Source: JAAYCI01 sp964370195 (lineage in GTDB: Bacteria > Bacillota > Clostridia > Oscillospirales > Ruminococcaceae). From it: DNA of 28,703 nucleotides. Shown here in pieces: positions 6,710 through 14,591 of this stretch (position 1 is its first letter; the number at the start of each line of letters is the position of its first letter). The position numbers and the translations under genes are program-made. The notes under the pieces were generated by a model. That model saw nothing but the letters and a program-made list of their open reading frames with translations, did not search any database and was not told the origin of the DNA. The stretch lies in assembly GCA_964370195.1 (NCBI GenBank), contig CAYJIH010000022.1, forward strand, positions 1 through 28,703, read 5' to 3'.

Positions 6710-9232
6710 ATGAAAATATGGTTTGTAGTTGGCAGCGGATACCAATTCTTGGTAGAACAGCTTTTCCCCTATTTAGAGTCGATCAAAGAGCATCAATTTG
6801 AATTGATTCAAAGCTCACAAATTTCATTTACCGTTTCCAATCATTTACCGTGCAAGATTTGGCTTGATGGGGAACCTGTAAGCCCCCCGGATGCTTTTAT
6901 GGCGATTGATTTGGAAGATCAGGCTGCTGAAGCGTTGGCAATGCAGCTGGAGTTTCTTGGTGTGCTTGCCATAAATACCGTGCAAAACAAGCACAACGCC
7001 ATCAACAAGCTTACCACTTATCAAATTTTAGCCAAAGCCGGTGTTCCTGTTATCAAAACATTATTGTTTCACAAAAACCAAAGTGTCAATTTCCTTGTTG
7101 AAGAACTGGGTTTGCCTTTGGTTTTAAAACCAAACGATGGATTCGGTGGCGAAGGTGTGCGCTTGGTGCACACGAAAGAAGCCGTGCAAGAGGAACTGGA
7201 CAACTGCCCCGAGAATGAATTGGTGTTGGCACAGCAGTACATAGAAAGCTCCAAAGGGCGCGACTTGCGTGTGATTACCGTTGGCTATGAGGCCGTGTTT
7301 GCCGCAAGGCGCACCGCACAAGACCCTAATGAATTTCGTTCTAACTTAAAAACAGGCGGCAGTGCGCAAGAGGTGGAGCTCACCGACGAAATTTGCGATT
7401 TGTGTTACCGCACCTCAAAAGCGATCGGTTTGGATTTTGCAGGCATCGACCTTCTCTATTTAGAAAACGGGTTTGTGGTGGGCGAAGTGAACTCAAGCGC
7501 GGGCTATAAATCTTGGCTTGGAAAAAAGAATTTATTCCCTACGTTTTTAAAACTATTGAAAAAGCGCTGGATACAACAAGATTGGCCCTATTGGTGCGAG
7601 CAAGAACTTTGGCAAAAGGCGGCGCACACGCAGCTGGCTCAGTTGCTAGTGGAGATGGACGATGTGCCATTTCATAAGGCCGTTAATGCTTTGTATAAGC
7701 AATGCCAAAAAACACAAGAAACCGTTTTGCTGGAAATGTTGCAAAATAGCAAGGATACACAGTTTGGCAAAAAGTATGGACTGGCTGATATTACAAGCGC
7801 CAAAGAGTATCAAAAACGAGTGCCTCTTTTAAGTTGGGAAGATTTTGCACCCTATGCACAGCGCTTAGAAGAAGGCGAAAAGGATATTTTATTCCCGGGA
7901 AAATCAACATTTTTTTATAGAACATCGGGAACGAGCGGCGACTTTAAATATATTCCCGAAAGCAAGCGTGGAACGTTTGCACAGCAAGCAATTTCTCGTG
8001 CTCGCATTATGCAGCTGATGCAAGCATTTGGGAAACAACCGCCAAAACGTGTGTTTTTCTTCATCAATAAGCCCACGCTAGACGAAAGTGTTGGCGGCAT
8101 ACCCCGTGGCACCGCCTCCGGTCGCTTTAGTGAAATAGTCGACGAATCCTTACGCCCTCTGTTTGCCTATCCCCCACGGCTCGTCAATGAGTTTGAAGGG
8201 GAAGAACTGTTATATATGCTGCTTCGCTGCACCTTGCCTTTTGATGATATGTCGGCAATTGTAGGCAACAATCCTTTAATGTTACAACGGATTTTAAATT
8301 ATGGCAAAAAACATTCCACCGAGCTGATTGAGGATATCCGCACAGGAAAATGCCGCTATGCTTTATCAAAAGAGCTGAGTGAAGAAATAGATGCATTTTT
8401 AAAAGCCGACGAAAAGCGGGCAAATGAATTGCAAAGCTACCATGACGCCGGAACCTTTACACCACGCTATTATTGGCCCAACATGCAAGTGGCAGCTTTT
8501 TGGCTGGGTGGTTCTGTTGGAAATTATGTAAATCTTGTCAAGCCGGATTTAGGGGAGGATATCCTCTTTTGGGATGTGGGCTACGGTGCCAGCGAAGGAA
8601 AATTCAACATCCCCACAAAGCCCGAAACACCCTCTGGTGTTCTGTCCAGTTTTTCTGTATTTTTCGAATTCCTACCACAAGATGGCACAGCACCTCTTTT
8701 GGCACATGAAGTGGAGGACGGGCAATATTACGAGCTGGTTATCACCACCTACGGCGGGCTATATCGCTACCGTACACATGATTTGGTTTGTGTGGATGGC
8801 TTCTTAGGCAACACCCCCAATATTTATTTCATTTCTAAACAAAGTGATGTGGCAAACTTGGCACAGGAAAAAATCCCGGGGCCACAACTTGCACGCATAC
8901 TAAATGACGCCAGTGCAGCTTTGGGATATCCTTGCCACTGCTTGCAGATTTACCCAGACCCTTCACAGGTTTGCTATAGGGTCTATATGGAGCTTGAAAG
9001 TCAAACAGATATGCCGGAGGGCTTTGAGGCCAAGTTAGAGAGTGCTCTGTGTGAATCACTTCCAATCGCTTACAGAGATAGACCGTTCAACCCCTTGCGT
9101 GTTCAGCTTATGAAACAAGGATGGGGTGAACATTTGCTGGGTTTATATGCAAAAAACCAGACTACTTTGGCACAGGTGAAAGTTCCGGTTGTGCTCAAGG
9201 ATTTTCCCGAGACGGATTGGCAAAAAACATAG
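6710..9232 (+). CDS. ATP-grasp ligase fused to GH3 amide synthetase
   Basis: An 840-residue fusion. Residues 1-290 form a RimK/D-Ala-D-Ala-ligase-like ATP-grasp domain: LVLKPNDGFGGEGV (137-150) with the ATP-binding lysine K140 and glycine-rich loop, DLRV (185-188), and the metal-binding end AGIDLLY...GEVNSSAGY (244-266) with E259 and N261. Residues about 310-840 form a GH3 domain with TSGTSGDFKYIP (405-416), YGASEG (625-630) and YRYRTHDLV in the C-terminal part. Both halves keep their key motifs and look active. ATP-grasp ligases form amides through acyl phosphates and GH3 enzymes through acyl-AMP, so the protein could make two bonds in series. The start is ATG with aaaggag 8 bases upstream. 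It is divergent from the GH3-ABC operon. The substrates are unknown. Confidence 0.88.
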   Translation: MKIWFVVGSGYQFLVEQLFPYLESIKEHQFELIQSSQISFTVSNHLPCKIWLDGEPVSPPDAFMAIDLEDQAAEALAMQLEFLGVLAINTVQNKHNAINKLTTYQILAKAGVPVIKTLLFHKNQSVNFLVEELGLPLVLKPNDGFGGEGVRLVHTKEAVQEELDNCPENELVLAQQYIESSKGRDLRVITVGYEAVFAARRTAQDPNEFRSNLKTGGSAQEVELTDEICDLCYRTSKAIGLDFAGIDLLYLENGFVVGEVNSSAGYKSWLGKKNLFPTFLKLLKKRWIQQDWPYWCEQELWQKAAHTQLAQLLVEMDDVPFHKAVNALYKQCQKTQETVLLEMLQNSKDTQFGKKYGLADITSAKEYQKRVPLLSWEDFAPYAQRLEEGEKDILFPGKSTFFYRTSGTSGDFKYIPESKRGTFAQQAISRARIMQLMQAFGKQPPKRVFFFINKPTLDESVGGIPRGTASGRFSEIVDESLRPLFAYPPRLVNEFEGEELLYMLLRCTLPFDDMSAIVGNNPLMLQRILNYGKKHSTELIEDIRTGKCRYALSKELSEEIDAFLKADEKRANELQSYHDAGTFTPRYYWPNMQVAAFWLGGSVGNYVNLVKPDLGEDILFWDVGYGASEGKFNIPTKPETPSGVLSSFSVFFEFLPQDGTAPLLAHEVEDGQYYELVITTYGGLYRYRTHDLVCVDGFLGNTPNIYFISKQSDVANLAQEKIPGPQLARILNDASAALGYPCHCLQIYPDPSQVCYRVYMELESQTDMPEGFEAKLESALCESLPIAYRDRPFNPLRVQLMKQGWGEHLLGLYAKNQTTLAQVKVPVVLKDFPETDWQKT

Positions 9233-9394
9233 TCTACCATAAAGAATAGCTAGCTTGTCAAATATCTAAAACTTTGTTAAACCTGCTTTGCTGAAAATCT
9301 TTTGCATAAGAGGACATAAAAACAGCTGTATTCAAATGTGAGCAGTGCCTGTGTATAGGACAATGCAAAGCAGAAAAGCAACTATAACAAAAAT

Positions 9395-9418
9395 ACCGCC
9401 GGTTAAAGGCGGTTTTTT
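9395..9418 (+). terminator. Terminator after the ATP-grasp-GH3 gene
   Basis: The stem accgcc/ggcggt with loop ggttaaa is followed by a run of T. It ends the transcript of the ATP-grasp-GH3 gene and makes the STAS operon a separate unit. Confidence 0.75.
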
Positions 9419-9458
9419 GCATCAATAAAAGGCACATGGCTATAAGCGTTTCCACGTC

Positions 9459-9487
9459 TTGATATCGATGTGGTCATATTGAATAAT
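9459..9487 (+). promoter_or_regulatory. Predicted sigma-A promoter of the STAS operon
   Basis: TTGATA (9459-9464) and AATAAT (9482-9487) are separated by exactly 17 bases. They lie about 45 bases before the ATG of the STAS gene, after a terminator. Both boxes differ from consensus by about one base. Confidence 0.55.
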
Positions 9488-9532
9488 AAAAGTATACCAG
9501 TTCATCAATATACATTCTAAGGAGACGGATAT

Positions 9533-9829
9533 ATGCTTATTACGAAAACACAAACAGAAAAAGAATTGACATTTATTTTGGAAGGGCGTCTTGATACGAC
9601 TGCTTCTCCAGATTTGCAAGAAGCACTTTTAGAAAACATCAGTGGCATTACATCTCTTATCATTGACATGAAGAACCTTGCTTACATCTCATCTGCAGGG
9701 CTTCGAGTTGTGCTGTCTGCTCAAAAGTTGATGAACAAGCAAGGTACAATGGTTGTAAAAAATGTAAATGAAGTGATAATGGAAGTGTTCGAAATTACAG
9801 GGTTTACAGATATTTTAACGATTGAGTAA
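9533..9829 (+). CDS. STAS-domain anti-sigma factor antagonist (RsbV/SpoIIAA-like)
   Basis: A 98-residue single STAS domain, the usual size for SpoIIAA/RsbV proteins. The loop YISSAGLRVVLSAQK (51-65) carries the conserved serine that an RsbW/SpoIIAB-type kinase phosphorylates and a SpoIIE-type PP2C phosphatase restores; S54 is the likely site. The start ATG follows aaggagacgg. It is the first gene of an operon that also encodes a MATE-RsbW fusion and a PP2C sensor phosphatase, so all three classes of partner-switching protein are present. No sigma factor is in the window, which suggests that its partner may be the domain on the transporter. Confidence 0.88.
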   Translation: MLITKTQTEKELTFILEGRLDTTASPDLQEALLENISGITSLIIDMKNLAYISSAGLRVVLSAQKLMNKQGTMVVKNVNEVIMEVFEITGFTDILTIE

Positions 9830-10007
9830 GCGTGTATTAGCGGCAGCCATCCAGCACACTTGGCCAAACGGGCACTGCAAACACTGATACTAAGGTGGGT
9901 GCTTGGTTGGGGTGATGAATGGACGGTGCCGCGCATCTTAAAAAGTCCTAACCTCAATTTTAGGCTAATATCATCGGATTGTCCGAGTTGTTGAGGAGAC
10001 TCTATAT
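9830..10007 (+). promoter_or_regulatory. Structured leader between STAS and MATE-RsbW genes
   Basis: This 178-base gap has no gene but holds several possible stems: gcggca (9840-9845) with tgccgc (9927-9932), cctaa/ttagg (9948-9964), and tcgga/tccga just before the ribosome binding site gaggag (9992-9997). Its base composition is richer in G and C than that of its neighbours. It could be a cis-acting RNA that controls the transporter, or a processing site that sets unequal amounts of STAS and MATE proteins. I could not match it to a known riboswitch. Confidence 0.35.
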
Positions 10008-11768
10008 ATGAGGTTTTGCTTAAAAAAAACAGGGGATGTTTTCTCGAAAACTGTTTTTAAAAACACCATAGGGTTTGTATTTCTATCCACTATGGGCGTT
10101 GCATTTGCCGATATTGCCGATGCTTTTGTATTGGGACATAAATTAGGCGAAAACGGTCTTGCAACCGTTTCTTTTGTGATTCCTATTTATATGTTTTACA
10201 ATGTTGTGGCAATCGGCCTAGCCAGTGGTTGTGCCATTACCTATGCAAAACTATTGGGGGCAGGGAAAATGAAAGAAGGGGTGGCACATTTTAACGAATC
10301 TCTCCTTTTTTCTTTGCTTTTAAGTGTTTTTACTGCTGTTTTAGGCCTGTGCTTTTTGCCCGAGATTTTAACAATTTTGGGGGTCGACATAGCCCACACC
10401 GAAGTTTATGCGATGACAAAGCAGTATGCAAGCATACTGCTATTAGCAGCACCGATTTTTTTTATGCAAGCTTTGCTTTTGGCTTTTTTAAGAAGTGATG
10501 ATGGCATAAAGATGGCCTCGATTGCGTTTATTGCGGGCAGCATCGTAGATTTATTATTTAGCTGGTTTTTTGTAATCGTTCTTGATTTAGGGGTGACAGG
10601 CGCAGCAGTGGCCACTGTAATGGGGCTTTTGTTCACTGTGGCACTCTGTCTTTTCTATATTGGAAGAAAACGTGCAGTTCTTACATTTGTAAAGGTTTTG
10701 CCAAGTTGGTCACGCATTTTTCATTCTTTTAGAATAGGCATGGCAACCTCGACACAAAGTGTCTGGGGGTTGGTTTGTTTTATTGTTATGAATAACTTGC
10801 TTATGGGGCTTTTTGGCACACATGCCGTGGCCGTGTTTGATCTTACCATCAATATTTCGTATATTGCCTTAGCGATGTTTGTTGCGGCAGGTGAAGTTTT
10901 AAGGCCTATGGTGTCCACTTTTCTGGGCGAAAAAAACAGAAAAGCAGTGAAGGACACGCTGGCCATCTCCCTTTTTTTCTCCGTGACAATCGGGTTTGCT
11001 ATAATCGTGGGATTGTGGTTTTTCGCACCAAGCATCAATACAATATTCGGTATCAGCGAGAGTGTTAGTCATTCCTACGGTATTTTAGCGGTTCGCATCT
11101 ATCTTGTGAGTGCTTTAATGGCAGGTGTTAACACTATTTTGATGGATTACTTCCAAGTGATTGAAAGAGAAAAATACGCCTTTATCATTGGGCTATTGCG
11201 CGGAATTGTGGTAATTCCATTTGCTTTTATAGGTGCATTTTTGTTTGAAACGAACGGTGTGTGGGTGATGTACCCCCTCAGTGAAGCCTTAACATTAACG
11301 TTGGCATTGATTTTGCTTAAGAGAAGCCATCGCGCTATGGAGCACGCAGATAAAGACTGTAAAAGCGATACATTCTTAATTGATTTTCAAAAGGGAAGTT
11401 TGGCTGTAGCACTGGAAGGTATTGAGTCGTTCTTGGAAGAAATTGAAATTCCGATGAAAAAGAGAATGGCTGTTGTACTTATGGTCGAAGAAATATACAA
11501 TGCAATTCAAACTATGGGCCTAAAAGGACAAGAGGGACTGATGCAAGTGACCGTGATTAAATGGCTTGATGAGGATTTCGAATTGCACATTCGTGACAAT
11601 GCACCGCAACTTGACCTTTTCTCTAAAACGGCACAGAAGATCACATCCGAATTTGAGGAAGAAGCGATTGACAGTTTGCCAATTATCCTCATTCAGAAAA
11701 ATGCGAAATCACATTTCTATAGAAACTATCAAGGGTTTAACACATTATCAGTGCTAATGGAGGGTTAA
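10008..11768 (+). CDS. MATE-family transporter with C-terminal RsbW-like domain
   Basis: A 586-residue fusion. Residues 1-440 are a MATE-type multidrug/metabolite exporter with about 12 membrane helices in two bundles. Residues about 450-586 form a cytoplasmic HATPase_c_2 (RsbW/SpoIIAB) like domain: an N-box-like VVLMVEEIYNAI (489-500, N498) and a G1-like ELHIRDNAPQLD (525-536), with an end like that of anti-sigma kinases (YRNYQGFNTLSVLM). The usual glycine after DN is alanine, and no GxGL box is visible around 555-565, where DSLPIILIQ stands. ATP binding may therefore be weak or lost, and the domain may only bind the STAS protein. It follows an RsbV-like gene and precedes a PP2C phosphatase gene, so transport may be controlled by phosphorylation state. 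The start ATG has gaggagac upstream. Confidence 0.85.
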   Translation: MRFCLKKTGDVFSKTVFKNTIGFVFLSTMGVAFADIADAFVLGHKLGENGLATVSFVIPIYMFYNVVAIGLASGCAITYAKLLGAGKMKEGVAHFNESLLFSLLLSVFTAVLGLCFLPEILTILGVDIAHTEVYAMTKQYASILLLAAPIFFMQALLLAFLRSDDGIKMASIAFIAGSIVDLLFSWFFVIVLDLGVTGAAVATVMGLLFTVALCLFYIGRKRAVLTFVKVLPSWSRIFHSFRIGMATSTQSVWGLVCFIVMNNLLMGLFGTHAVAVFDLTINISYIALAMFVAAGEVLRPMVSTFLGEKNRKAVKDTLAISLFFSVTIGFAIIVGLWFFAPSINTIFGISESVSHSYGILAVRIYLVSALMAGVNTILMDYFQVIEREKYAFIIGLLRGIVVIPFAFIGAFLFETNGVWVMYPLSEALTLTLALILLKRSHRAMEHADKDCKSDTFLIDFQKGSLAVALEGIESFLEEIEIPMKKRMAVVLMVEEIYNAIQTMGLKGQEGLMQVTVIKWLDEDFELHIRDNAPQLDLFSKTAQKITSEFEEEAIDSLPIILIQKNAKSHFYRNYQGFNTLSVLMEG

Positions 11769-11773
11769 AACAT

Positions 11774-12625
11774 TTGTGGCAGAAGATAACACTGGAAATG
11801 AAAGCTCAGATAGAAGCAATCCGATTGAAAGATTGTAGAATAACAAGTGCCTATCATTTCACGTCTCTTTTTGTTTGGCAACACGAAATGGGCCTTAAAA
11901 TATGGCTTGAAAAGGATGGGTATTGGATCGCTAAAAGAGAACTTGGGGAGCATCACTATTTTTTCCCTTGTGGCAATCACGCCTTTAAAGATAAAATTTT
12001 ACACTCTTTGCCACCAGGGGCGGTGCTGCATTATGCATCTAAAGCGGATGTAGCATACATGAATGAAACACAACCTTTTATGTGCGATATAAAGATTGCG
12101 CGGGACGATTGGGAGTATTTGTATGAAAAGGAGAAACAAATAGCGTTGCCTGGGCATCGTTATAAAAGTTTGCGCAAGGACACCAGGCGCTTTTGTACAA
12201 TGAAAAACTGGCATGTAAAGCCGATCGATACCAATTTGCTTAACGAATTGAGGGGATTAGAACAGAACCGTAAAATCTTTGGTGGGGATATGCAAAGTGT
12301 TGTAGAAACCACACTTTTGCATTTCGAAGCGTTATCATTTGTGGGGCTCGTTGGCTATGTGGAGAATGATATCATTGGCTATATTGCAGGAGTGTATTTA
12401 GACAACACTGTTTTTTGTGGCATTGTTTTAAGATCTATTGCCATGATGTACTATCCTGCGCTTCGGTACGAACTATTCAAAAGTCTTTCGGAACATGTCA
12501 TCACCATCAATATGGAAGAGGATATGGGGCTGGAAAATCTGAGAAAGAATAAGCTGTTACTACACCCGGATTCCTTTAATGAGATGTTTGAAATAAGAAA
12601 GGTGGGTATGAAGCTTGAATCTTAA
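11774..12625 (+). CDS. DUF2156 protein (phosphatidylglycerol lysyltransferase C-terminal-like)
   Basis: A 283-residue protein of the DUF2156 family, which has the tandem GNAT fold found at the C-terminus of MprF-type aminoacyl-phosphatidylglycerol synthases. Visible blocks are YLYEKEKQIALPGHRYKS, FVGLVGYVENDIIGYIAG, and near the C-terminus INMEEDMGLENLRKNK, the last being the most typical. The N-terminal membrane flippase of MprF is absent, so it is a soluble stand-alone form. It starts with TTG 11774, five bases after the MATE-RsbW stop, with ggaggg overlapping that stop; the downstream ATG at 11798 is less well placed. It overlaps the next gene by 11 bases. Its place between transporter and phosphatase suggests a function in the same pathway, perhaps acyl or aminoacyl transfer. 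Confidence 0.78.
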   Translation: MWQKITLEMKAQIEAIRLKDCRITSAYHFTSLFVWQHEMGLKIWLEKDGYWIAKRELGEHHYFFPCGNHAFKDKILHSLPPGAVLHYASKADVAYMNETQPFMCDIKIARDDWEYLYEKEKQIALPGHRYKSLRKDTRRFCTMKNWHVKPIDTNLLNELRGLEQNRKIFGGDMQSVVETTLLHFEALSFVGLVGYVENDIIGYIAGVYLDNTVFCGIVLRSIAMMYYPALRYELFKSLSEHVITINMEEDMGLENLRKNKLLLHPDSFNEMFEIRKVGMKLES

Positions 12626-14243
12626 AGCAAAAATCATATTGGGCGTTACAAGCACCATGTTGCTGGTTTCCCTTGTGGCAATTGGGGTTAGTTATTTTAT
12701 TTATGTGGATACGATGAACGACCATTATGCAATAAGAGCACAGCATGTAGCCGACACTGCGGTATTGGGTATGGATGGAGATAAAATAGAAGAATATTAT
12801 CATGAGATTTTAGCCTTAGACAAAAATTCCGAGACCTACCAAGAAGACATTGAGGCGATAAAAGATGAAGCATATTATGAAATGCTAGAGTATCTTTTGG
12901 ATATAAGGCAGGCAAATGATGTGCTTTATTTGTATGTTGAAGTGTTCGACTTTGACAATATGACCGATACCTATATCATCGATGCCGATGAAAATGTTGA
13001 AACGGCAGTCGAACTGGGGCATACAGAGATATTGCCGGATGAACTTCGTATTTATGAAAACAACTTGCAAAACGGAATAGAACCGGTTTTTACTGACAGA
13101 GAAGAATTTGGACCAATTGTAACGTCAGGCCGCCCGGTTTATAACAGCGATGGCGAAATCGTAGCGCTCGCTGTTGTGGACATTTCTATGCAAAAAATTT
13201 GGGAACAACGGGATAATTATTTGAAAATCACCTCTCTTTTGGTCGTGTTTGTAACAATATTTATTACTGCGGTGCTTTTAAAGCTGACCAACAAGAAAAT
13301 TATTAAGCCAATTAACCAGCTAGCGCTTGCAACATCAAGCTACATATCAAGCAAAGAAACGGATATGAAAGGTCTGTCGTTAATTTCGAAGTTAGACATT
13401 CATTCTGGCGATGAAATTGAGAATTTGTGCAACGCCGTGAAAAAGATGGAGTGTGATATCAACCATTATATTGCAGATATCACAAGTGTGACAGCGGAAA
13501 AAGAACGCATAGATGCAGAACTGACGATTGCCACGAATATTCAAGCCAGCATGCTTCCGTCTGTATTCCCAGCATTTCCAAATCGCAGTGAATTTGATAT
13601 TCATGCTACGATGATACCCGCAAAAGAAGTTGGCGGAGATTTTTATGATTTCTTCCTTGTGGATGAAGACCATCTTGCGATGGTTATGGCAGATGTATCG
13701 GGTAAAGGTGTGCCGGCGGCGCTTTTCATGATGATTGCAAAAACATTGCTTAAAAATTCCACACAAACCGGTGCAAACCCGAAAGATGTATTACAGCTAG
13801 TGAACAATCAACTTTGTGAAGGAAATGATGCAGATTTATTTGTAACCGTTTGGATCGGTGTTCTACAAATTTCCACTGGCAAGCTCATTGCTGCAAATGC
13901 AGGACATGAATACCCTGTAATCAAGCGCAAAGGGGGAAGCTATGAAATTTATAAGGACAAGCATGGCCTTGTACTTGCCGGTATGGAAAATTCAAAATAC
14001 AGCGAATATGAACTGCAGTTAGAGCGTGGAGACAAATTGTTTGTGTATACAGATGGTGTACCAGAAGCAACGAATACAAATGATGAGTTGTTTGGTATAG
14101 AACGAATGCTTAAAACACTGAATAAACACAAAGAACTCAATTTGGAGCAAACACTTGGTGCAGTAAAAGTGGATGTGGATATTTTTGTGGGAAAAGCACC
14201 TCAATTTGACGATATTACCATGCTTGGTTTTGAAATGTTCTAG
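12615..14243 (+). CDS. Membrane sensor with SpoIIE/PP2C phosphatase (RsbU-like)
   Basis: A 542-residue protein. Membrane helix 1 is at about 8-30, an extracellular Cache-like sensor region at about 33-195, helix 2 at about 204-223, a HAMP region with linker helix at about 225-305, then a SpoIIE-type PP2C domain to the end. The metal-binding acidic residues are visible in KEVGGDFYDFF (338-347), MADVSGKGV (358-366), YTDGVPEA and FDDITML near the C-terminus. Such enzymes dephosphorylate RsbV/SpoIIAA-type STAS proteins when a signal is sensed. The start is TTG with aaggtggg upstream, inside the end of the DUF2156 gene, which implies translational coupling. With the STAS and RsbW-like proteins of this operon it completes a partner-switching circuit. 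The ligand is unknown. Confidence 0.88.
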   Translation: MNLKAKIILGVTSTMLLVSLVAIGVSYFIYVDTMNDHYAIRAQHVADTAVLGMDGDKIEEYYHEILALDKNSETYQEDIEAIKDEAYYEMLEYLLDIRQANDVLYLYVEVFDFDNMTDTYIIDADENVETAVELGHTEILPDELRIYENNLQNGIEPVFTDREEFGPIVTSGRPVYNSDGEIVALAVVDISMQKIWEQRDNYLKITSLLVVFVTIFITAVLLKLTNKKIIKPINQLALATSSYISSKETDMKGLSLISKLDIHSGDEIENLCNAVKKMECDINHYIADITSVTAEKERIDAELTIATNIQASMLPSVFPAFPNRSEFDIHATMIPAKEVGGDFYDFFLVDEDHLAMVMADVSGKGVPAALFMMIAKTLLKNSTQTGANPKDVLQLVNNQLCEGNDADLFVTVWIGVLQISTGKLIAANAGHEYPVIKRKGGSYEIYKDKHGLVLAGMENSKYSEYELQLERGDKLFVYTDGVPEATNTNDELFGIERMLKTLNKHKELNLEQTLGAVKVDVDIFVGKAPQFDDITMLGFEMF

Positions 14244-14542
14244 TTTGTGTTGTCTATGCCCCAAGCTATTCACGGCGAATATCATTGTACCCATATCGTT
14301 TGAAATATAGTTTTCACCCGAACTCAACGGAGAATTGCCCAGTATTACCCACTACACAAGGTTGCCACCATGTGTTCTCGTCTAGGCACTGTTTTGCAAC
14401 ATCGCCCGTATTCACGTTCTGTGTGCCGTTCATGCCCATTGCCATAGATGGAGAGCTTCCTGCCCATGTATGGTTTATCGGCGCAGAAGCCATCATGGGC
14501 AGGGCGTTTGGAGGCGACGGTGCCACCACTTCGGCTACATAC
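14244..14542. other. Low-information region with possible orphan coding remnant
   Basis: No confident gene. On the minus strand an open frame over 14314-14496 reads as a proline/serine/methionine-rich linker followed by a segment with DVAKQCLDENTWWQPC and GQFSVEF. Its composition is more protein-like than chance, but it has no ribosome binding site and lies beyond the terminator of the DUF975 gene. It may be the broken end of a former neighbour. No clear terminator follows the phosphatase gene on the plus strand. Confidence 0.25.
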
Positions 14543-14569
14543 AAAAAATCCCCGGAAACCCCGGGGATT
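14543..14569 (-). terminator. Terminator of the DUF975 gene
   Basis: A perfect 9-bp G+C-rich stem (aatccccgg/ccggggatt, loop aaacc) is followed on the minus strand by six T. It lies 22 bases after the stop of the DUF975 gene. Confidence 0.85.
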
Positions 14570-14591
14570 GCAAAAGATAGGATATCGTGTG

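Larger units (their letters stand above)
9233..9532. other. 300-base intergenic region with terminator and promoter
   Basis: No gene was seen. A 9-bp inverted repeat, ctgctttgc (9283-9291) and gcaaagcag (9365-9373), brackets about 73 bases and may be part of a 3' RNA structure after the ATP-grasp-GH3 gene. A terminator follows at 9395-9418, and a promoter for the STAS operon lies at 9459-9487. Confidence 0.6.

Noticed and set aside
9920..9960. T-box-like string GGTGCCGCG before the MATE gene
   Set aside because: The TGG bulge that pairs with the tRNA end is not present, no clear terminator/antiterminator follows, and a tRNA-controlled MATE gene would be odd.
10008..11768. Ordinary drug-efflux MATE protein
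   Set aside because: About 140 extra C-terminal residues with N-box and G1-like motifs, together with STAS and PP2C neighbours, do not fit a plain transporter.
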